A DNA stretch of 64,000 nucleotides from Candidatus Omnitrophota bacterium (GCA_018812925.1 JAHJCU010000005.1:207706-271705), one strand, 5' to 3'; shown: positions 9,745 through 19,037, numbered from the stretch's first letter. A program made the numbers and translations. The notes: a model not told the origin generated them from the letters alone.

Positions 9745-11037
9745 ATGGCGACAAAATATCAATCATTAAGAGGCACAAAAGATATTCTTCCCGAAGACAG
9801 CCGAACCTGGCGTTATGTGGAAGGAAAAATATCCGATATATTTGCGCGATTTGGCTATCAGGAAATAAGAACTCCTATTTTTGAAATGACGGAGCTTTTT
9901 GTAAGAAGTATCGGCGCCTCAACTGATATCGTAAATAAAGAGATGTATACTTTCCCTGACAAAAAAGGTAGGAGCCTAACGCTTAGACCCGAAGGCACGG
10001 CGCCTGTTGTAAGAGCGTATATACAAAATCAACTCTATCAAAAAGATGAGGTTTTGAAACTCTATTACAAAGGGCCTTTTTTTAGATATGAAAGGCCGCA
10101 AGCAGGCAGAGAGCGGCAGTTTCATCAGTTCGGCGTGGAAGTATTGGGCGCATCCAGTCCTGCCATAGACGCGGAAATTATTTATTTAGGATGTTTTATC
10201 TTGAAAAGTTTAGGGTTGGATAATGCTAAACTTTTATTGGGCAGTGTGGGTTGTTCCGATTGCAGACCTGCATATGAAAAACTGATTGTTTCTACACTTA
10301 AAGAATCCACTTCTAAGCTTTGTGATGATTGCCAAAAAAGATATAAGACCAATCCGTTAAGAATGCTTGATTGCAAAAACGAAGATTGCAAAAAACAATT
10401 GAAGAAAATACCGTCTTTTGCCGGGTCTCTTTGTGACGATTGCAAAAAATATTTAAACGAAACAGAAGAATTGCTTAAACTTTTAGAAGTAAGTTATACA
10501 ATAAGCCCTCATCTTGTAAGAGGGCTGGATTATTACACCCGCACGACTTTTGAGTTTGTTTATTCAGGTTTGGGAGCACAGTCAACTGTAATCGGAGGCG
10601 GACGGTATAATAATCTTATAAAAGAATTCGGCGGTCCGTCAGTTTCAGCGTGCGGTTTTGCCGGAGGTATGGAGCGTTTAATCTCGGTCCTTAAAAACGA
10701 GGGAAAAATACCATCTCTTTCGGACGGATTGGATGTTTTTATAGCCCAAATCCCCGCCAATACTGAAACGGCGGGTAAAGGCGATGAATGTTTTAAGACG
10801 GCATTCAAACTTTTGCAGGAAATAAGATGCTTTAAGATATCCGCGGATATGGATTATAGAAACGGCAGTTTAAAATCGCAGTTTAGAAAAGCCAACAAAC
10901 TAAAAGCGAGTTATGTTATCGTTATCGGCGAAGATGAAATAAAAAAAGGTATAGTGAAATTGAAAGATATGAAAACAGGAAATGAAGAAAATATAAAACT
11001 TGACGAAGCAACAAGTAAATTAAAGGAAAAATTTTAA
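9745..11037 (+). CDS. hisS: Histidyl-tRNA synthetase
   Basis: 430 residues. A class II synthetase with motif 1 around TPIFEMTELF, motif 2 around RPEGTAPVVRAY, FFRYERPQAGRERQFHQ, the histidine-specific LVRGLDYYTRTTFEF, and GGGRYN. The C-terminal anticodon-binding domain begins at about 330. The insertion at about 170-245 carries CxxC/CDDC pairs (SDCRPAY, LCDDCQKR, LCDDCKKY), found in many bacterial HisRS. It charges tRNA-His in the cytosol. aspS starts 3 bases after the stop, the common hisS-aspS operon. Confidence 0.97.
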   Translation: MATKYQSLRGTKDILPEDSRTWRYVEGKISDIFARFGYQEIRTPIFEMTELFVRSIGASTDIVNKEMYTFPDKKGRSLTLRPEGTAPVVRAYIQNQLYQKDEVLKLYYKGPFFRYERPQAGRERQFHQFGVEVLGASSPAIDAEIIYLGCFILKSLGLDNAKLLLGSVGCSDCRPAYEKLIVSTLKESTSKLCDDCQKRYKTNPLRMLDCKNEDCKKQLKKIPSFAGSLCDDCKKYLNETEELLKLLEVSYTISPHLVRGLDYYTRTTFEFVYSGLGAQSTVIGGGRYNNLIKEFGGPSVSACGFAGGMERLISVLKNEGKIPSLSDGLDVFIAQIPANTETAGKGDECFKTAFKLLQEIRCFKISADMDYRNGSLKSQFRKANKLKASYVIVIGEDEIKKGIVKLKDMKTGNEENIKLDEATSKLKEKF

Positions 11038-11039
11038 TC

Positions 11040-12824
11040 ATGACAAAAATAGAGGGTTTAGGAGATTGGAAAAGAACGCAATATTGCGGCGAGGTTTCAG
11101 ACAAAGAAATAGGTAACACTGTTACCCTGATGGGTTGGGTTAGAACAAGCCGCGACCATGGCGGAGTTATCTTTATTGACCTGTGGGATAAAACCGGTAT
11201 CGTCCAAATCGTATTCAGTCCGCAGGTTAGCGCGGAAATACATAGTAGAGGGGCGAGTTTAAAAAGCGAATTTGTCATTGCCATAAAAGGTAATGTCAGA
11301 CCGCGTCCTCAAGGCACGGAAAACACAGCTCTTCCCACCGGAAAGATAGAAGTTGTCGTAGATGAAATGAAAGTTTTGAACGAATCGGAAACTCCTCCCT
11401 TTGAACTTGATGAAGAACAAATAGGCGAGGAAGTTCGGCTTAAATATAGATACATTGACTTAAGAAGAGAAAGGATGCAGAAAAATCTCTTATTAAGACA
11501 TAAAGCCACTCAAGAGACAAGAAAATTCCTGACCGAAAAAGGATTCCTTGAAATAGAAACACCGTTTTTAGCTCGAAGCACGCCTGAAGGCGCGCGCGAT
11601 TATCTTATTCCTTCGCGGCTCAATCCGTATTCGTTTTATGCCCTTACTCAATCGCCACAACTATTCAAACAATTGCTTATGGTTGGCGGAGCGGATAAAT
11701 ATTTTCAACTCGTCCGTTGTTTCAGAGATGAGGATTTGAGAAAAGACAGGCAACCCGAATTTACACAAATAGATATGGAAATGTCTTTCGTGGAAAAAGA
11801 AGACATTATGGAAATCTCCGAAAGTTTAATGAAACGCATTTTTGAAACGGCAGGACACAAAATCAAAACACCTTTTACTAAAATCACTTACGACGAAGCA
11901 ATATCCCGTTACGGCGTGGATAAACCCGATATAAGATTCGGATTGGAACTAAAAGATATAACCGACATCGCAAAACAAACTGATTTAAAAATCTTTCATC
12001 AGGTGCTGGAAAAAGGCGGTATAGTAAAAGCCATAAATGTTTCAGGCGGCGCAGAAACCCTTTCAATTAAAGTGCGAAACGATTTAATAGAATATATCAA
12101 AGGTTTCGGCGCAGGGGGGCTCGCGTGGATAGAAGTGAAAGCGGACTCTTGCCATTCGCCCATCGTGAAATATTTCAAAGAAGAACAGCTAAATAGATTA
12201 AAAGAAGTTCTGGGCACAAAAGCAGGCGACTTAATCCTGATAGTAGCCGATAACAAACAGATAACAAATACCGCGCTTGGAAGTTTAAGAATGAAATTAG
12301 CTGAGGATTTGGGATTGTTAAAAGATGTGGAGCCCTTCTCGTTGGTATGGGTTATAGATTTCCCGCTTCTGCATTATTCTATGGAAGAAAACAAGTTGGA
12401 ATTTGCTCATCATCCGTTTACTTCACCTGTTGAAGAGGACTTGAAATATCTTGATAGCGAACCCGAAAAAGTAAAAAGCAAAGCTTATGATGTTGTCTTA
12501 AACGGAACCGAAATCGCAAGCGGTAGTATAAGATTACATAACCGCGCGTTGCAGGAACAAGTATTCAAAACTGTCGGCTTAAGCAAAGAAGAAACAGAAG
12601 AAAAATTCGGCTTCCTGTTGGAAGCCCTCAAATATGGCGCGCCGCCACACGGCGGCATAGCGTTTGGTTTTGACAGACTTATGGCAATAATGATGGGAGA
12701 GGATTCCATCAGAGATGTAATCGCATTCCCCAAAACACAAAAAGGCATCTGCCTTACCACCAAAGCCCCATCATCCGTCAACGAAAAACAATTAAAAGAA
12801 CTGCATATAAAGTTAGATAAGTAG
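11040..12824 (+). CDS. aspS: Aspartyl-tRNA synthetase (bacterial type)
   Basis: 594 residues. An N-terminal OB-fold anticodon-binding domain (about 10-110) is followed by a class II catalytic core with FRDEDLRKDRQPEFTQID (motif 2), the bacterial GAD insertion domain (about 290-420) and motif 3 GIAFGFDRL. The full length with a GAD domain indicates the bacterial enzyme. The ATG is 3 bases after the hisS stop. Whether it is discriminating (Asp only) or also charges tRNA-Asn cannot be told from sequence alone. Confidence 0.97.
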   Translation: MTKIEGLGDWKRTQYCGEVSDKEIGNTVTLMGWVRTSRDHGGVIFIDLWDKTGIVQIVFSPQVSAEIHSRGASLKSEFVIAIKGNVRPRPQGTENTALPTGKIEVVVDEMKVLNESETPPFELDEEQIGEEVRLKYRYIDLRRERMQKNLLLRHKATQETRKFLTEKGFLEIETPFLARSTPEGARDYLIPSRLNPYSFYALTQSPQLFKQLLMVGGADKYFQLVRCFRDEDLRKDRQPEFTQIDMEMSFVEKEDIMEISESLMKRIFETAGHKIKTPFTKITYDEAISRYGVDKPDIRFGLELKDITDIAKQTDLKIFHQVLEKGGIVKAINVSGGAETLSIKVRNDLIEYIKGFGAGGLAWIEVKADSCHSPIVKYFKEEQLNRLKEVLGTKAGDLILIVADNKQITNTALGSLRMKLAEDLGLLKDVEPFSLVWVIDFPLLHYSMEENKLEFAHHPFTSPVEEDLKYLDSEPEKVKSKAYDVVLNGTEIASGSIRLHNRALQEQVFKTVGLSKEETEEKFGFLLEALKYGAPPHGGIAFGFDRLMAIMMGEDSIRDVIAFPKTQKGICLTTKAPSSVNEKQLKELHIKLDK

Positions 12825-12862
12825 TTGATGGTTTATGGTGGATGGTTTATAGTGAATAGATA
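12825..12862. repeat. 'GTTGATGGTTTATGG' stutter repeat
   Basis: Directly after the aspS stop: runs of GATGGTTTAT/GGTGGATGG words. The same words recur at 33154-33230 (with an inverted arm) and 44573-44597. Confidence 0.55.
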
Positions 12863-12874
12863 TGGTGAATTGAT

Positions 12875-13615
12875 ATGAAAATATATTGCTGTCTCTCTGT
12901 GGTGCTTCTTTTTGTGATATTTTGTCAATCCTCATTTGCTCAATCATCTCAAATTAACCCAAAGCAAGCGATACAGCAATCTTCAATCAGCAAACAAGAT
13001 AAAGCTGTACAAAACAGTAACATAGATGGACAGAATGAAAATAATGAATGGTCGCTTAGTAATAAAATTGCCACTGTTGCAATTATTTTAGTTTTCTGTC
13101 AGTTTGTTGCTTTGTGCATTACTATTGGGATAATGAAGGGGACTGCTGTACGGCAATTGCGGGCCTACGTTTTGCCAGATACTGGTGGTCTCATTGATGG
13201 TACAATGTTGAATCCACCTGACTCATCTCTTGCTAACATACCAGGTGCTTATCTCATCATTCGGAATACTGGTCAGACGCCTGCTTATAACCTTATAAGT
13301 TTGGCAAAAATAGACATTGCATCAATAAACAAACCTTCTCTGGATGTCCCACTATTGCATGAAGTGTTTTCCGCTACTCTAGGAGTCGGTAGCACAATGT
13401 CTAAAGCGATATGGTTTAATCGACAACTTACGCAAGAAGAACTTAAAAATATTTCGAAAAAGACTTATGCAATTTACTTGCATGGCCGAATTGAATATAG
13501 AGATGTCTTTAAGAAAAGGAGAATTACTAACTTCAGGTTCCACTATTCTGGAAAATTCCCACCTTTGAAGGGCATGTTATTTAATTTCAGTGAACAAGGC
13601 AATGATGCAAAATAA
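12875..13615 (+). CDS. Unrecognised exported or membrane-anchored protein
   Basis: 246 residues. A signal-like segment at 1-22, a Q/S/N-rich low-complexity stretch (about 24-60), then one transmembrane helix (about 65-90) followed by a globular domain with RAYV, NTGQTPAYNL and LHGRIEYRDVFKKRR. The NTGQTPAY and GRIEYRD..RRITNFRF motifs recur in scattered uncharacterised bacterial proteins (recollection, not searched). It is the first of three unassigned genes between aspS and the MFS transporter, with repeat DNA on both sides. No clear Shine-Dalgarno. Function unknown. Confidence 0.7.
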   Translation: MKIYCCLSVVLLFVIFCQSSFAQSSQINPKQAIQQSSISKQDKAVQNSNIDGQNENNEWSLSNKIATVAIILVFCQFVALCITIGIMKGTAVRQLRAYVLPDTGGLIDGTMLNPPDSSLANIPGAYLIIRNTGQTPAYNLISLAKIDIASINKPSLDVPLLHEVFSATLGVGSTMSKAIWFNRQLTQEELKNISKKTYAIYLHGRIEYRDVFKKRRITNFRFHYSGKFPPLKGMLFNFSEQGNDAK

Positions 13616-13645
13616 TAGACAACTAATTAAATATAGGAATTCTAT

Positions 13646-14179
13646 ATGTTATTTCTAAAGTTGCTCTTTTCTCCAAAATTGAGAACGCTTCGAAATTTAT
13701 TATTAGAATCAAAAACATTAGCTGGTCCACCAGACAAGGATCCTTTTATACTTAGCATGATGTTCTTTTCACACCTTTTTTACATGCATGGCTTCCTATG
13801 TGCAAATCAACCAATTCCAGCTTTCCCCAACGCGTATAAAAATATTTCAAATCATGTTTTCAAAAGTACTTACGTAGCATTACCAATCTATTTTGGGTAT
13901 CGCTGTGGTTTGCACAACTCAAACATTAAAACTAATGAAGAATTCAAACAGATAATATTGAAGAAATATCCAACTTTGGATCATGATGTTGCAGATATTT
14001 TAATCTCAGAGTGGAGTAATACTACCAAAGAGCATCTAAACCACCTTTTATTCAAACATTTTGATAAATACTCCGTTTTCCAAAAAGTCTTTAAAGATGC
14101 TACTGCTACAGAAAAATGGTTTATAAATTTCTTAAATCAAACATTTGATTACGCTTTGCAGGCTTATCCTATATCGTGA
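13646..14179 (+). CDS. Unrecognised cytosolic protein, 177 residues
   Basis: Not recognised. Predominantly helical, rich in F/N/H/K, with no signal peptide; the stretch FILSMMFFSHLFYMHGF is hydrophobic but contains H/M and need not span a membrane. It starts 30 bases after the preceding unknown gene and ends 35 bases before the next, on the same strand, so the three could be one transcript. The codon use looks looser than that of the flanking housekeeping genes (impression only). Confidence 0.6.
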   Translation: MLFLKLLFSPKLRTLRNLLLESKTLAGPPDKDPFILSMMFFSHLFYMHGFLCANQPIPAFPNAYKNISNHVFKSTYVALPIYFGYRCGLHNSNIKTNEEFKQIILKKYPTLDHDVADILISEWSNTTKEHLNHLLFKHFDKYSVFQKVFKDATATEKWFINFLNQTFDYALQAYPIS

Positions 14180-14214
14180 AATAGTAAAAATAGAAGCATT
14201 AAAAACAAATATAT

Positions 14215-14871
14215 ATGCAAAAAGAAATCATAATGGAATTTATAAAAGATTTATCAATAGTCATTGGGCTTTGGGTGCTATTTTATAAAATTGCTGCATG
14301 GCATTTAGAACACAGAGGTAAGCGAAATATTGAACTGGCAGAAGAAACCCTATCTTTATTCTATGAAGCAAAAGATGTCATTATGTGGATTCGCTACCCC
14401 GGAAGTTTTGTCAACGAAATAGATTCAATCAAACAAGAAACCAGTGAGAGCGAGGCAGAATTTAATGCTAGAAAAAAGGCAAGTATTGTTTTTGTGCGGT
14501 ATAACCAAAATAAGGAACTATTTAATAAAATACATTCAATAAGATATAGATTTATGGCACAGATAGGCAAAGAAAAAGCGAAGCCCTTTAATGACTTAAA
14601 CCAAATTATAAAAGAAATAATCTTAGCTGCGAGACAATTAGAAAGCTTATGGTCGGAAGGAAGTTTTACAGATGAAGAAAAAAGAAAAAAACATCGTAAA
14701 AAAATAAACGAAGCTCAAGATGTGTTTTGGGATACATTCTCTGATGATGACCCAATTAATCCCAAATTAGATAAGGTTATTGAAGATATTGAGAAGATAT
14801 GTAAAGAAATTATAATGGCAAAAGGGACATTATACGGTTTTTTGAATTTACCAATAGGAAGACGTAAATAA
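14215..14871 (+). CDS. Unrecognised protein with one N-terminal membrane helix
   Basis: 218 residues. One N-terminal transmembrane segment (about 10-28, IVIGLWVLFYKIAAW) is followed by a long charged helical cytosolic region (RNIELAEETLSLFYEAKDVI, then K/E-rich to the end). A second ATG at 14233 (MEFIKDL) is an equally possible start. Proteins of this shape occur singly in many bacteria without assigned function. Last of the three-gene unknown cluster. Confidence 0.65.
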   Translation: MQKEIIMEFIKDLSIVIGLWVLFYKIAAWHLEHRGKRNIELAEETLSLFYEAKDVIMWIRYPGSFVNEIDSIKQETSESEAEFNARKKASIVFVRYNQNKELFNKIHSIRYRFMAQIGKEKAKPFNDLNQIIKEIILAARQLESLWSEGSFTDEEKRKKHRKKINEAQDVFWDTFSDDDPINPKLDKVIEDIEKICKEIIMAKGTLYGFLNLPIGRRK

Positions 14872-14877
14872 AAATAG

Positions 14878-15095
14878 AGAAATAGGGTCAGGTCTCCGCA
14901 CTAACTAATCGTAAAGAAAAAACGGTTATCGAAAAGAAGAAAACGGTTATCGTAATTACGAAAACTGAAACAGATTGCCACGCTCACTACGTTCGCTCGC
15001 AACGACACATAGTGTCAGTTTGGAAAATTTGAACATTATAATTTAGAATTTGTTTCGTGCTTCGTATTTCGTGCTTCGAGTTTAAAACATTAACG
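14878..15095. repeat. Composite of three repeat fragments
   Basis: Within the 278-base gap before the MFS gene: (i) two AACGGTTATCG words at 14918-14961, recurring at 24077-24092 and 58218-58234; (ii) a GATTGCCACGC...GTTCGCTCGCAAC hairpin-like word at 14973-15005; (iii) a single arm of the TTCGTGCTTCGTATTTCG family at 15021-15092, related to the palindrome at 9584-9716. Confidence 0.55.
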
Positions 15096-15113
15096 TTACT
15101 ATTTTAAAAATGG

Positions 15114-15142
15114 TTTACAATTTATCATTGCTAATGTAAACT
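15114..15142 (+). promoter_or_regulatory. Promoter of the MFS gene (leaderless)
   Basis: TTTACA, 17-bp spacer, TAAACT, then only 7 bases to the ATG at 15150 and no Shine-Dalgarno. Confidence 0.5.
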
Positions 15143-15149
15143 TCCTTCT

Positions 15150-16343
15150 ATGATTTTACTGATTATTGTAAGCGCGGCTTTTGGTTTGAGTGTCGGGCTA
15201 TACGATTTTCTCCTGCCGCTTTTCTTAGACGATATGGGGATGTCATACGGCAGTATGGGTATTATTTTTTCTTTTTCCGCAATATTTATGTTCTTTGTCA
15301 GGGTTTATGCCGGGCATATTTCTGATTTGTTTGGCAGGAAGCACGTTTTTTCTTTATCTGTTTTCCTTTGCGGTTTATCTACTTTATTAACTCCTTTTCT
15401 TCCTAACATTGCATCTCAAGTGGTATTACGGTCTTTGAGGGAAATTGCAAGAGCCGTTAAGGAAACACTTCAGCAGTTATTGATTTTTGATAAGTGGAAG
15501 GAGTCGTTCCGGCATTTATCCGCCTGGATAGGGGGGGCTGATTTTACTTTTCAGGGGATAGGAATTCTTCTGGGAGGATTTTTACTTATAAAAATAGGTT
15601 ATAAGTATTCTTTTATTATCCCCGGAGCAATTGTAGTCCTTGTTTGTCTTCTGTTCCTCTTTAAGTTTAAAGAAAGCTATATTCCCCTGAAGACTCAAAA
15701 AGTTTTATCGGGTGATAATGTTTTGGCAACGGATTCTTTTTATTGGTCTTCTCCCTTTCAACATCGTTTGCCACGCCCTTTAGTGCTTATGGCTGTATCA
15801 GGATTTATTCTTGGAACAGGGGTGAGCATGAGCCATTCTTTTATGGCGCCTTTGTTTTTCTTGAATAAGTTCGCTATATCACCTGCCTGGGTTGCTATTA
15901 TTTTAGCTTTTCACAGGTTAAGTTTCGGTCTGCCTATGATTATGGCAGGCAAAATTGTTAAGTGGAATCTTAAAAGGACAATAATTATTTTTGTTTTATT
16001 ACAGGGTATTTTTGTATCTCTTACCGCAGTACCCGGATATTTTTTAACTGCGGCAATTATATGGCTTATGCATGATTTATTTGGTGCCAGCTTGTGGGTG
16101 CCTGCGCGCAATACCCTGATTCAGCAGTATGCGAGGGAAGGCAAGCGCGGACTTGATGTGGGGATGGTTCTTTCGTGGCAGGGGATGGGATGGATATTTG
16201 GGCCTTTGCTTGCGGGTTTGGCGGCTAAGAGTTCTATAAATTATCCTTTTATTTTAAGCGGTATAATAACTTCGCTTTCTGTTATTCCTCTTTTTTGGTT
16301 GAAAGATTCTTTCAAAAAATCGCAATTCGTAAAGGGTAATTAA
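15150..16343 (+). CDS. Major facilitator superfamily transporter
   Basis: 397 residues with about 11-12 hydrophobic segments. The loop after helix 2 has the MFS signature-like GHISDLFGRK (about 52-61). A central charged loop (about 175-205) divides two six-helix halves, and GLDVGMVLSWQGMGWIFGP lies in the C-terminal half. Substrate unknown; drug or sugar efflux is plausible but unsupported. The last codons (FVKGN) and stop are read from the GTAA-rich repeat that begins at about 16323, so the natural C-terminus may have been replaced. Confidence 0.85.
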   Translation: MILLIIVSAAFGLSVGLYDFLLPLFLDDMGMSYGSMGIIFSFSAIFMFFVRVYAGHISDLFGRKHVFSLSVFLCGLSTLLTPFLPNIASQVVLRSLREIARAVKETLQQLLIFDKWKESFRHLSAWIGGADFTFQGIGILLGGFLLIKIGYKYSFIIPGAIVVLVCLLFLFKFKESYIPLKTQKVLSGDNVLATDSFYWSSPFQHRLPRPLVLMAVSGFILGTGVSMSHSFMAPLFFLNKFAISPAWVAIILAFHRLSFGLPMIMAGKIVKWNLKRTIIIFVLLQGIFVSLTAVPGYFLTAAIIWLMHDLFGASLWVPARNTLIQQYAREGKRGLDVGMVLSWQGMGWIFGPLLAGLAAKSSINYPFILSGIITSLSVIPLFWLKDSFKKSQFVKGN

Positions 16344-16478
16344 AGATTCGTAAACGGTAATCAGTAATTCGTAAATAGTAATAAACAAGTAGCTAAAAAT
16401 AGAAAAAATTATGGATTACTGGTTACTAATTACCAAATTCACAAATTACAGTTTACGCTTTACCAATTACCAGTTACG
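16323..16478. repeat. Palindrome of stuttered 'ATTCGTAAATAGTAAT' units
   Basis: The left arm has repeated ATTCGTAAA(G/C)GGTAAT words; the right arm has TTACTAATTACCAAATTC, ACAAATTACAGTTTACG and TTACCAATTACCAGTTACGAA, roughly its reverse complement, around an A-rich centre. The left arm overlaps the 3' end of the MFS gene. A second member is at 60720-60873. Confidence 0.7.
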
Positions 16479-16481
16479 AAC

Positions 16482-16510
16482 TTGATTAACAAGCTTCTTT
16501 GGATTATAAT
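16482..16510 (+). promoter_or_regulatory. Promoter of rpmA
   Basis: TTGATT, 17-bp spacer, TATAAT; the leader of about 30 nt ends with AAGGAGG 9 bases before the rpmA ATG. Confidence 0.65.
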
Positions 16511-16548
16511 CATCCCTTCAATTATATATTTATAAGGAGGTTTTAAAT

Positions 16549-16797
16549 ATGGCACAAAAAGCCGGAGGTGCATCAAATAATCAGGGTAGAGATTCTGTAT
16601 CTAAAAGGCTTGGAATTAAGAAGTTTGGCGGTGAAAAGGTTAAAGCGGGAAGTATTATTGTAAGGCAAAGAGGGACAAAGATTAAACCGGGGAAAAATGT
16701 GGGATTGGGTTCTGACCATACTATTTTCGCTATGGTGGACGGAGCTGTCGCATACACCGGAAAGAAGCAAAAAACTGTAAGCGTTATTACCTCGTAA
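16549..16797 (+). CDS. rpmA: Ribosomal protein bL27
   Basis: 82 residues, usual length. It has the family signature ([45 protein letters not shown]). The N-terminus is MAQKAGGAS, without the cleavable extension seen in Firmicutes; this tail reaches the peptidyl-transferase centre of the 50S subunit. It has a strong Shine-Dalgarno and its own promoter. Its usual partner rplU is not adjacent; the next gene is dxr. Confidence 0.97.
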   Translation: MAQKAGGASNNQGRDSVSKRLGIKKFGGEKVKAGSIIVRQRGTKIKPGKNVGLGSDHTIFAMVDGAVAYTGKKQKTVSVITS

Positions 16798-16896
16798 ACA
16801 TTTAACATTCTTACTGCTTATTTTGATTAGTTCGCCGTTATATCAAAGTCGGCAGTCATGTCGTTCCGCTTCGCTGATAAGGCGAAATAAGATATT

Positions 16897-18048
16897 ATGA
16901 AAGAAATTACCATTCTTGGCTCTACAGGCTCAATAGGGAAAAACACGCTGGAAGTTGTGTCTCAGTTAAACGGACAATTCAAAGTTGTCGGTTTGAGCGC
17001 CCAAAATAATATAGAACTCTTAACAGAACAAGTCGAAAAATTCCATCCAAAATGGGTTGCTATTGCCGATGATGCAAAAGGCGAACAATTCAGGAAACAA
17101 TTCAAAGGTTCCCTGGAAGAAATTTTTATCGGAAGCGAAGCTGTTACGAAGCTTGCAGGTAAAAAAGTTGATTTGATTGTAATTGCGCTTGTGGGTTCTG
17201 CGGGGATGTTGCCTACATTTGAAGCAATAAAAACCGGAAACGATATAGCCCTTGCCAATAAAGAGGTTTTGGTAATTGCCGGTAAAGAGGTTATGGCAAA
17301 GGCAAAAGAAAGAAATATTAAGATATTTCCTTTGGACAGTGAGCATTGTTCTATATTCCAAAGCATAGACAAAGAAAAAAAAGAGGCAATTCATAAAGTT
17401 ATTTTAACGGCTTCCGGAGGACCCTTTTATAATTATGATGAGAATAAGTTTTCGTCCATTAAAGCAAAAGATGCGCTTATACATCCTACTTGGGATATGG
17501 GAGCGAAAATCACCGTAGATTCGGCTACGTTGATGAACAAAGGTTTTGAAGTTATTTCAGCAAAGTGGTTCTTTGATTTAGATTGGGATAAAATTGATGT
17601 GATAATTCATCCGCAATCCGTGGTCCATTCTTTAGTGGAATTTGTTGACGGGACGACATTGGCTGTGTTATCCGAACCCGATATGAGAATTACTATTAAA
17701 CATATTTTGACATATCCCAATAGAACTCAAGGTCAATTTAAGACGATTGATTTAAATGAAATTTCCGAACTTACTTTTTCAAAGCCGGATGAGAAAAGAT
17801 TCCCTGCTTTAAGGCTTGCTTGTTCGGCAGGCAGGATTGGGGGAACAATGCCTGCTGTTCTTAATGCTTCCAATGAAGTGGCTGTAGAGGTGTTTTTGAA
17901 AGACAAAATATCATTCCCGCAAATTTGGCAGGTCTGTGAATCCGTTATGAAAAGACACAGCCCCAATCTTGAACAAGAATTGCAGAATATTTTAAAAGCA
18001 GACCATTGGGCAAGAATACAAGTCGGTAGTATAATAGAGAAGTTATGA
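16897..18048 (+). CDS. dxr: 1-deoxy-D-xylulose 5-phosphate reductoisomerase
   Basis: 383 residues. The NADPH-binding motif GSTGSIGKNTLEV lies at 8-20; the catalytic and metal region has LANKEVLV, PLDSEHCSIFQ and LTASGGPF, followed by HPTWDMGAKITVDSATLMNKG and HPQSVVHSLVEF, all diagnostic. It performs the committed step of the MEP isoprenoid pathway. The stop overlaps the gspC start (ATGA), so dxr leads or is embedded in the secretion operon. No Shine-Dalgarno before the ATG; repeat-like DNA precedes it. Confidence 0.97.
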   Translation: MKEITILGSTGSIGKNTLEVVSQLNGQFKVVGLSAQNNIELLTEQVEKFHPKWVAIADDAKGEQFRKQFKGSLEEIFIGSEAVTKLAGKKVDLIVIALVGSAGMLPTFEAIKTGNDIALANKEVLVIAGKEVMAKAKERNIKIFPLDSEHCSIFQSIDKEKKEAIHKVILTASGGPFYNYDENKFSSIKAKDALIHPTWDMGAKITVDSATLMNKGFEVISAKWFFDLDWDKIDVIIHPQSVVHSLVEFVDGTTLAVLSEPDMRITIKHILTYPNRTQGQFKTIDLNEISELTFSKPDEKRFPALRLACSAGRIGGTMPAVLNASNEVAVEVFLKDKISFPQIWQVCESVMKRHSPNLEQELQNILKADHWARIQVGSIIEKL

Positions 18049-18899
18049 GAAGAGGATGGATTAAATATTTAAATATTTTTCTCTGCGTTATAGTGATATA
18101 CCTATCATTTAATATTTTTTTATTCCTACGTTCTTATGGAAAAGAAAAGGCAGAAGCTGCTGTTTTGCCGATTTCTCCTGAATCTCAATCTCTCGCAAAG
18201 TCTGAAAAAAATCTTAGTGATTACGCGGTAATTTATAAAAGAAATTTATTTAATATTAGTGAAATTTCTAAACCTACAACTACTTCTTCCAAAATTTCGT
18301 CTTTTAAATTAAAAGGGACGGTAGTGGGCTCCGAAGAATTTACATTCTGTATAATAGAAGATAGAAGCAAGAGAAAAGATGACCTTTATCAAAAAGGTGA
18401 TAAAATACAGGATATGGAAGTTAATGAGATTATGGCTGACAGCGTGATATTAACAAGGGGCACTGAAAAAATAGTTTTGTATATCAACGAAAAAGGAGAG
18501 GAAATCAAAACAAATGATAGAACTGTTGTTACTGCCGGTTTGCCGTCGCCTGATTTTCCCAGTTTAGAAAATCCTGCTCCTAATAAGTGGATTTTAAGCA
18601 GAGAAGATATTCTTCAGGCAACGAGCAATGTTTCGCAGATTATGTCGGGTTTGAAAATTAAGCCTAATTTTTCTGCGGGTAAAATGGAAGGTTTTAGGAT
18701 TGACGACATTGACGATGGAAGCATAGCTTTGGAAATGGGAATAAAGAAAGGCGATGTTGTTAAGAAAATAAACGGCGAAACGATAGATAGCCCCAAAAAG
18801 ATTTTTGAGTTTTACAGGAATTTGGAACAGTCTAACTCAATTCAATTGGAGGTTGGCAGAGGCGATTCAACGGAAACTTTAACTTATGAAATAAAATAA
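18045..18899 (+). CDS. gspC: Type II secretion protein GspC-like (PDZ)
   Basis: 284 residues. One N-terminal membrane helix (about 7-28), a periplasmic homology region (about 55-145, YKRNLFN, FKLKGTVVG, KGDKIQDMEV) and a C-terminal PDZ domain (about 195-284, GFRIDDIDDGSIALEMGIKKGD, NGETIDS). GspC links the inner-membrane platform to the secretin. Its position before gspD-gspE-gspF and the ATGA overlap with dxr support the call. Sequence divergence means the name rests on architecture and context. Confidence 0.8.
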   Translation: MRRGWIKYLNIFLCVIVIYLSFNIFLFLRSYGKEKAEAAVLPISPESQSLAKSEKNLSDYAVIYKRNLFNISEISKPTTTSSKISSFKLKGTVVGSEEFTFCIIEDRSKRKDDLYQKGDKIQDMEVNEIMADSVILTRGTEKIVLYINEKGEEIKTNDRTVVTAGLPSPDFPSLENPAPNKWILSREDILQATSNVSQIMSGLKIKPNFSAGKMEGFRIDDIDDGSIALEMGIKKGDVVKKINGETIDSPKKIFEFYRNLEQSNSIQLEVGRGDSTETLTYEIK

Positions 18900-18918
18900 T
18901 AAATTTATGATTATGCCC

Positions 18919-19037
18919 TTGCAATTCGCACCCTGAAATTTCATAGAAATTTCGGGTACTTAGTCCTTGAAATGCTTTGCATTTCTAAGGGAAGAATTGC
19001 GGGTACTTAATCCCGGAAATCCTAAGGATTTCTCGGG
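18919..19037. repeat. Three-hairpin palindromic element (CCCx-GAAAT...ATTTC-xGGG)
   Basis: Fills the gspC-gspD gap. Hairpins at 18931-18955, 18964-18990 and 19012-19037 share an outer CCC/GGG clamp and GAAAT/ATTTC stem, but have different, internally complementary cores. GCAATTC near 18921 and GAATTGC near 18994 form an enclosing pair. Related hairpins are at 43305-43412 and 36083-36109. Confidence 0.8.

Noticed and set aside
9575-9769. 64-codon open frame between ftsY and hisS
   Set aside because: It is the translation of a palindromic repeat and overlaps the hisS start; no coding signal beyond the repeated words.
14880-14900. GGGTCAGGTCT word resembling the flank of some IS200/REP-type elements
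   Set aside because: Too short to identify and no transposase or second end was found.
12825-15095. Defence system in the three unknown genes
   Set aside because: No nuclease, helicase, NTPase, TIR, toxin or restriction motif is visible in any of them.
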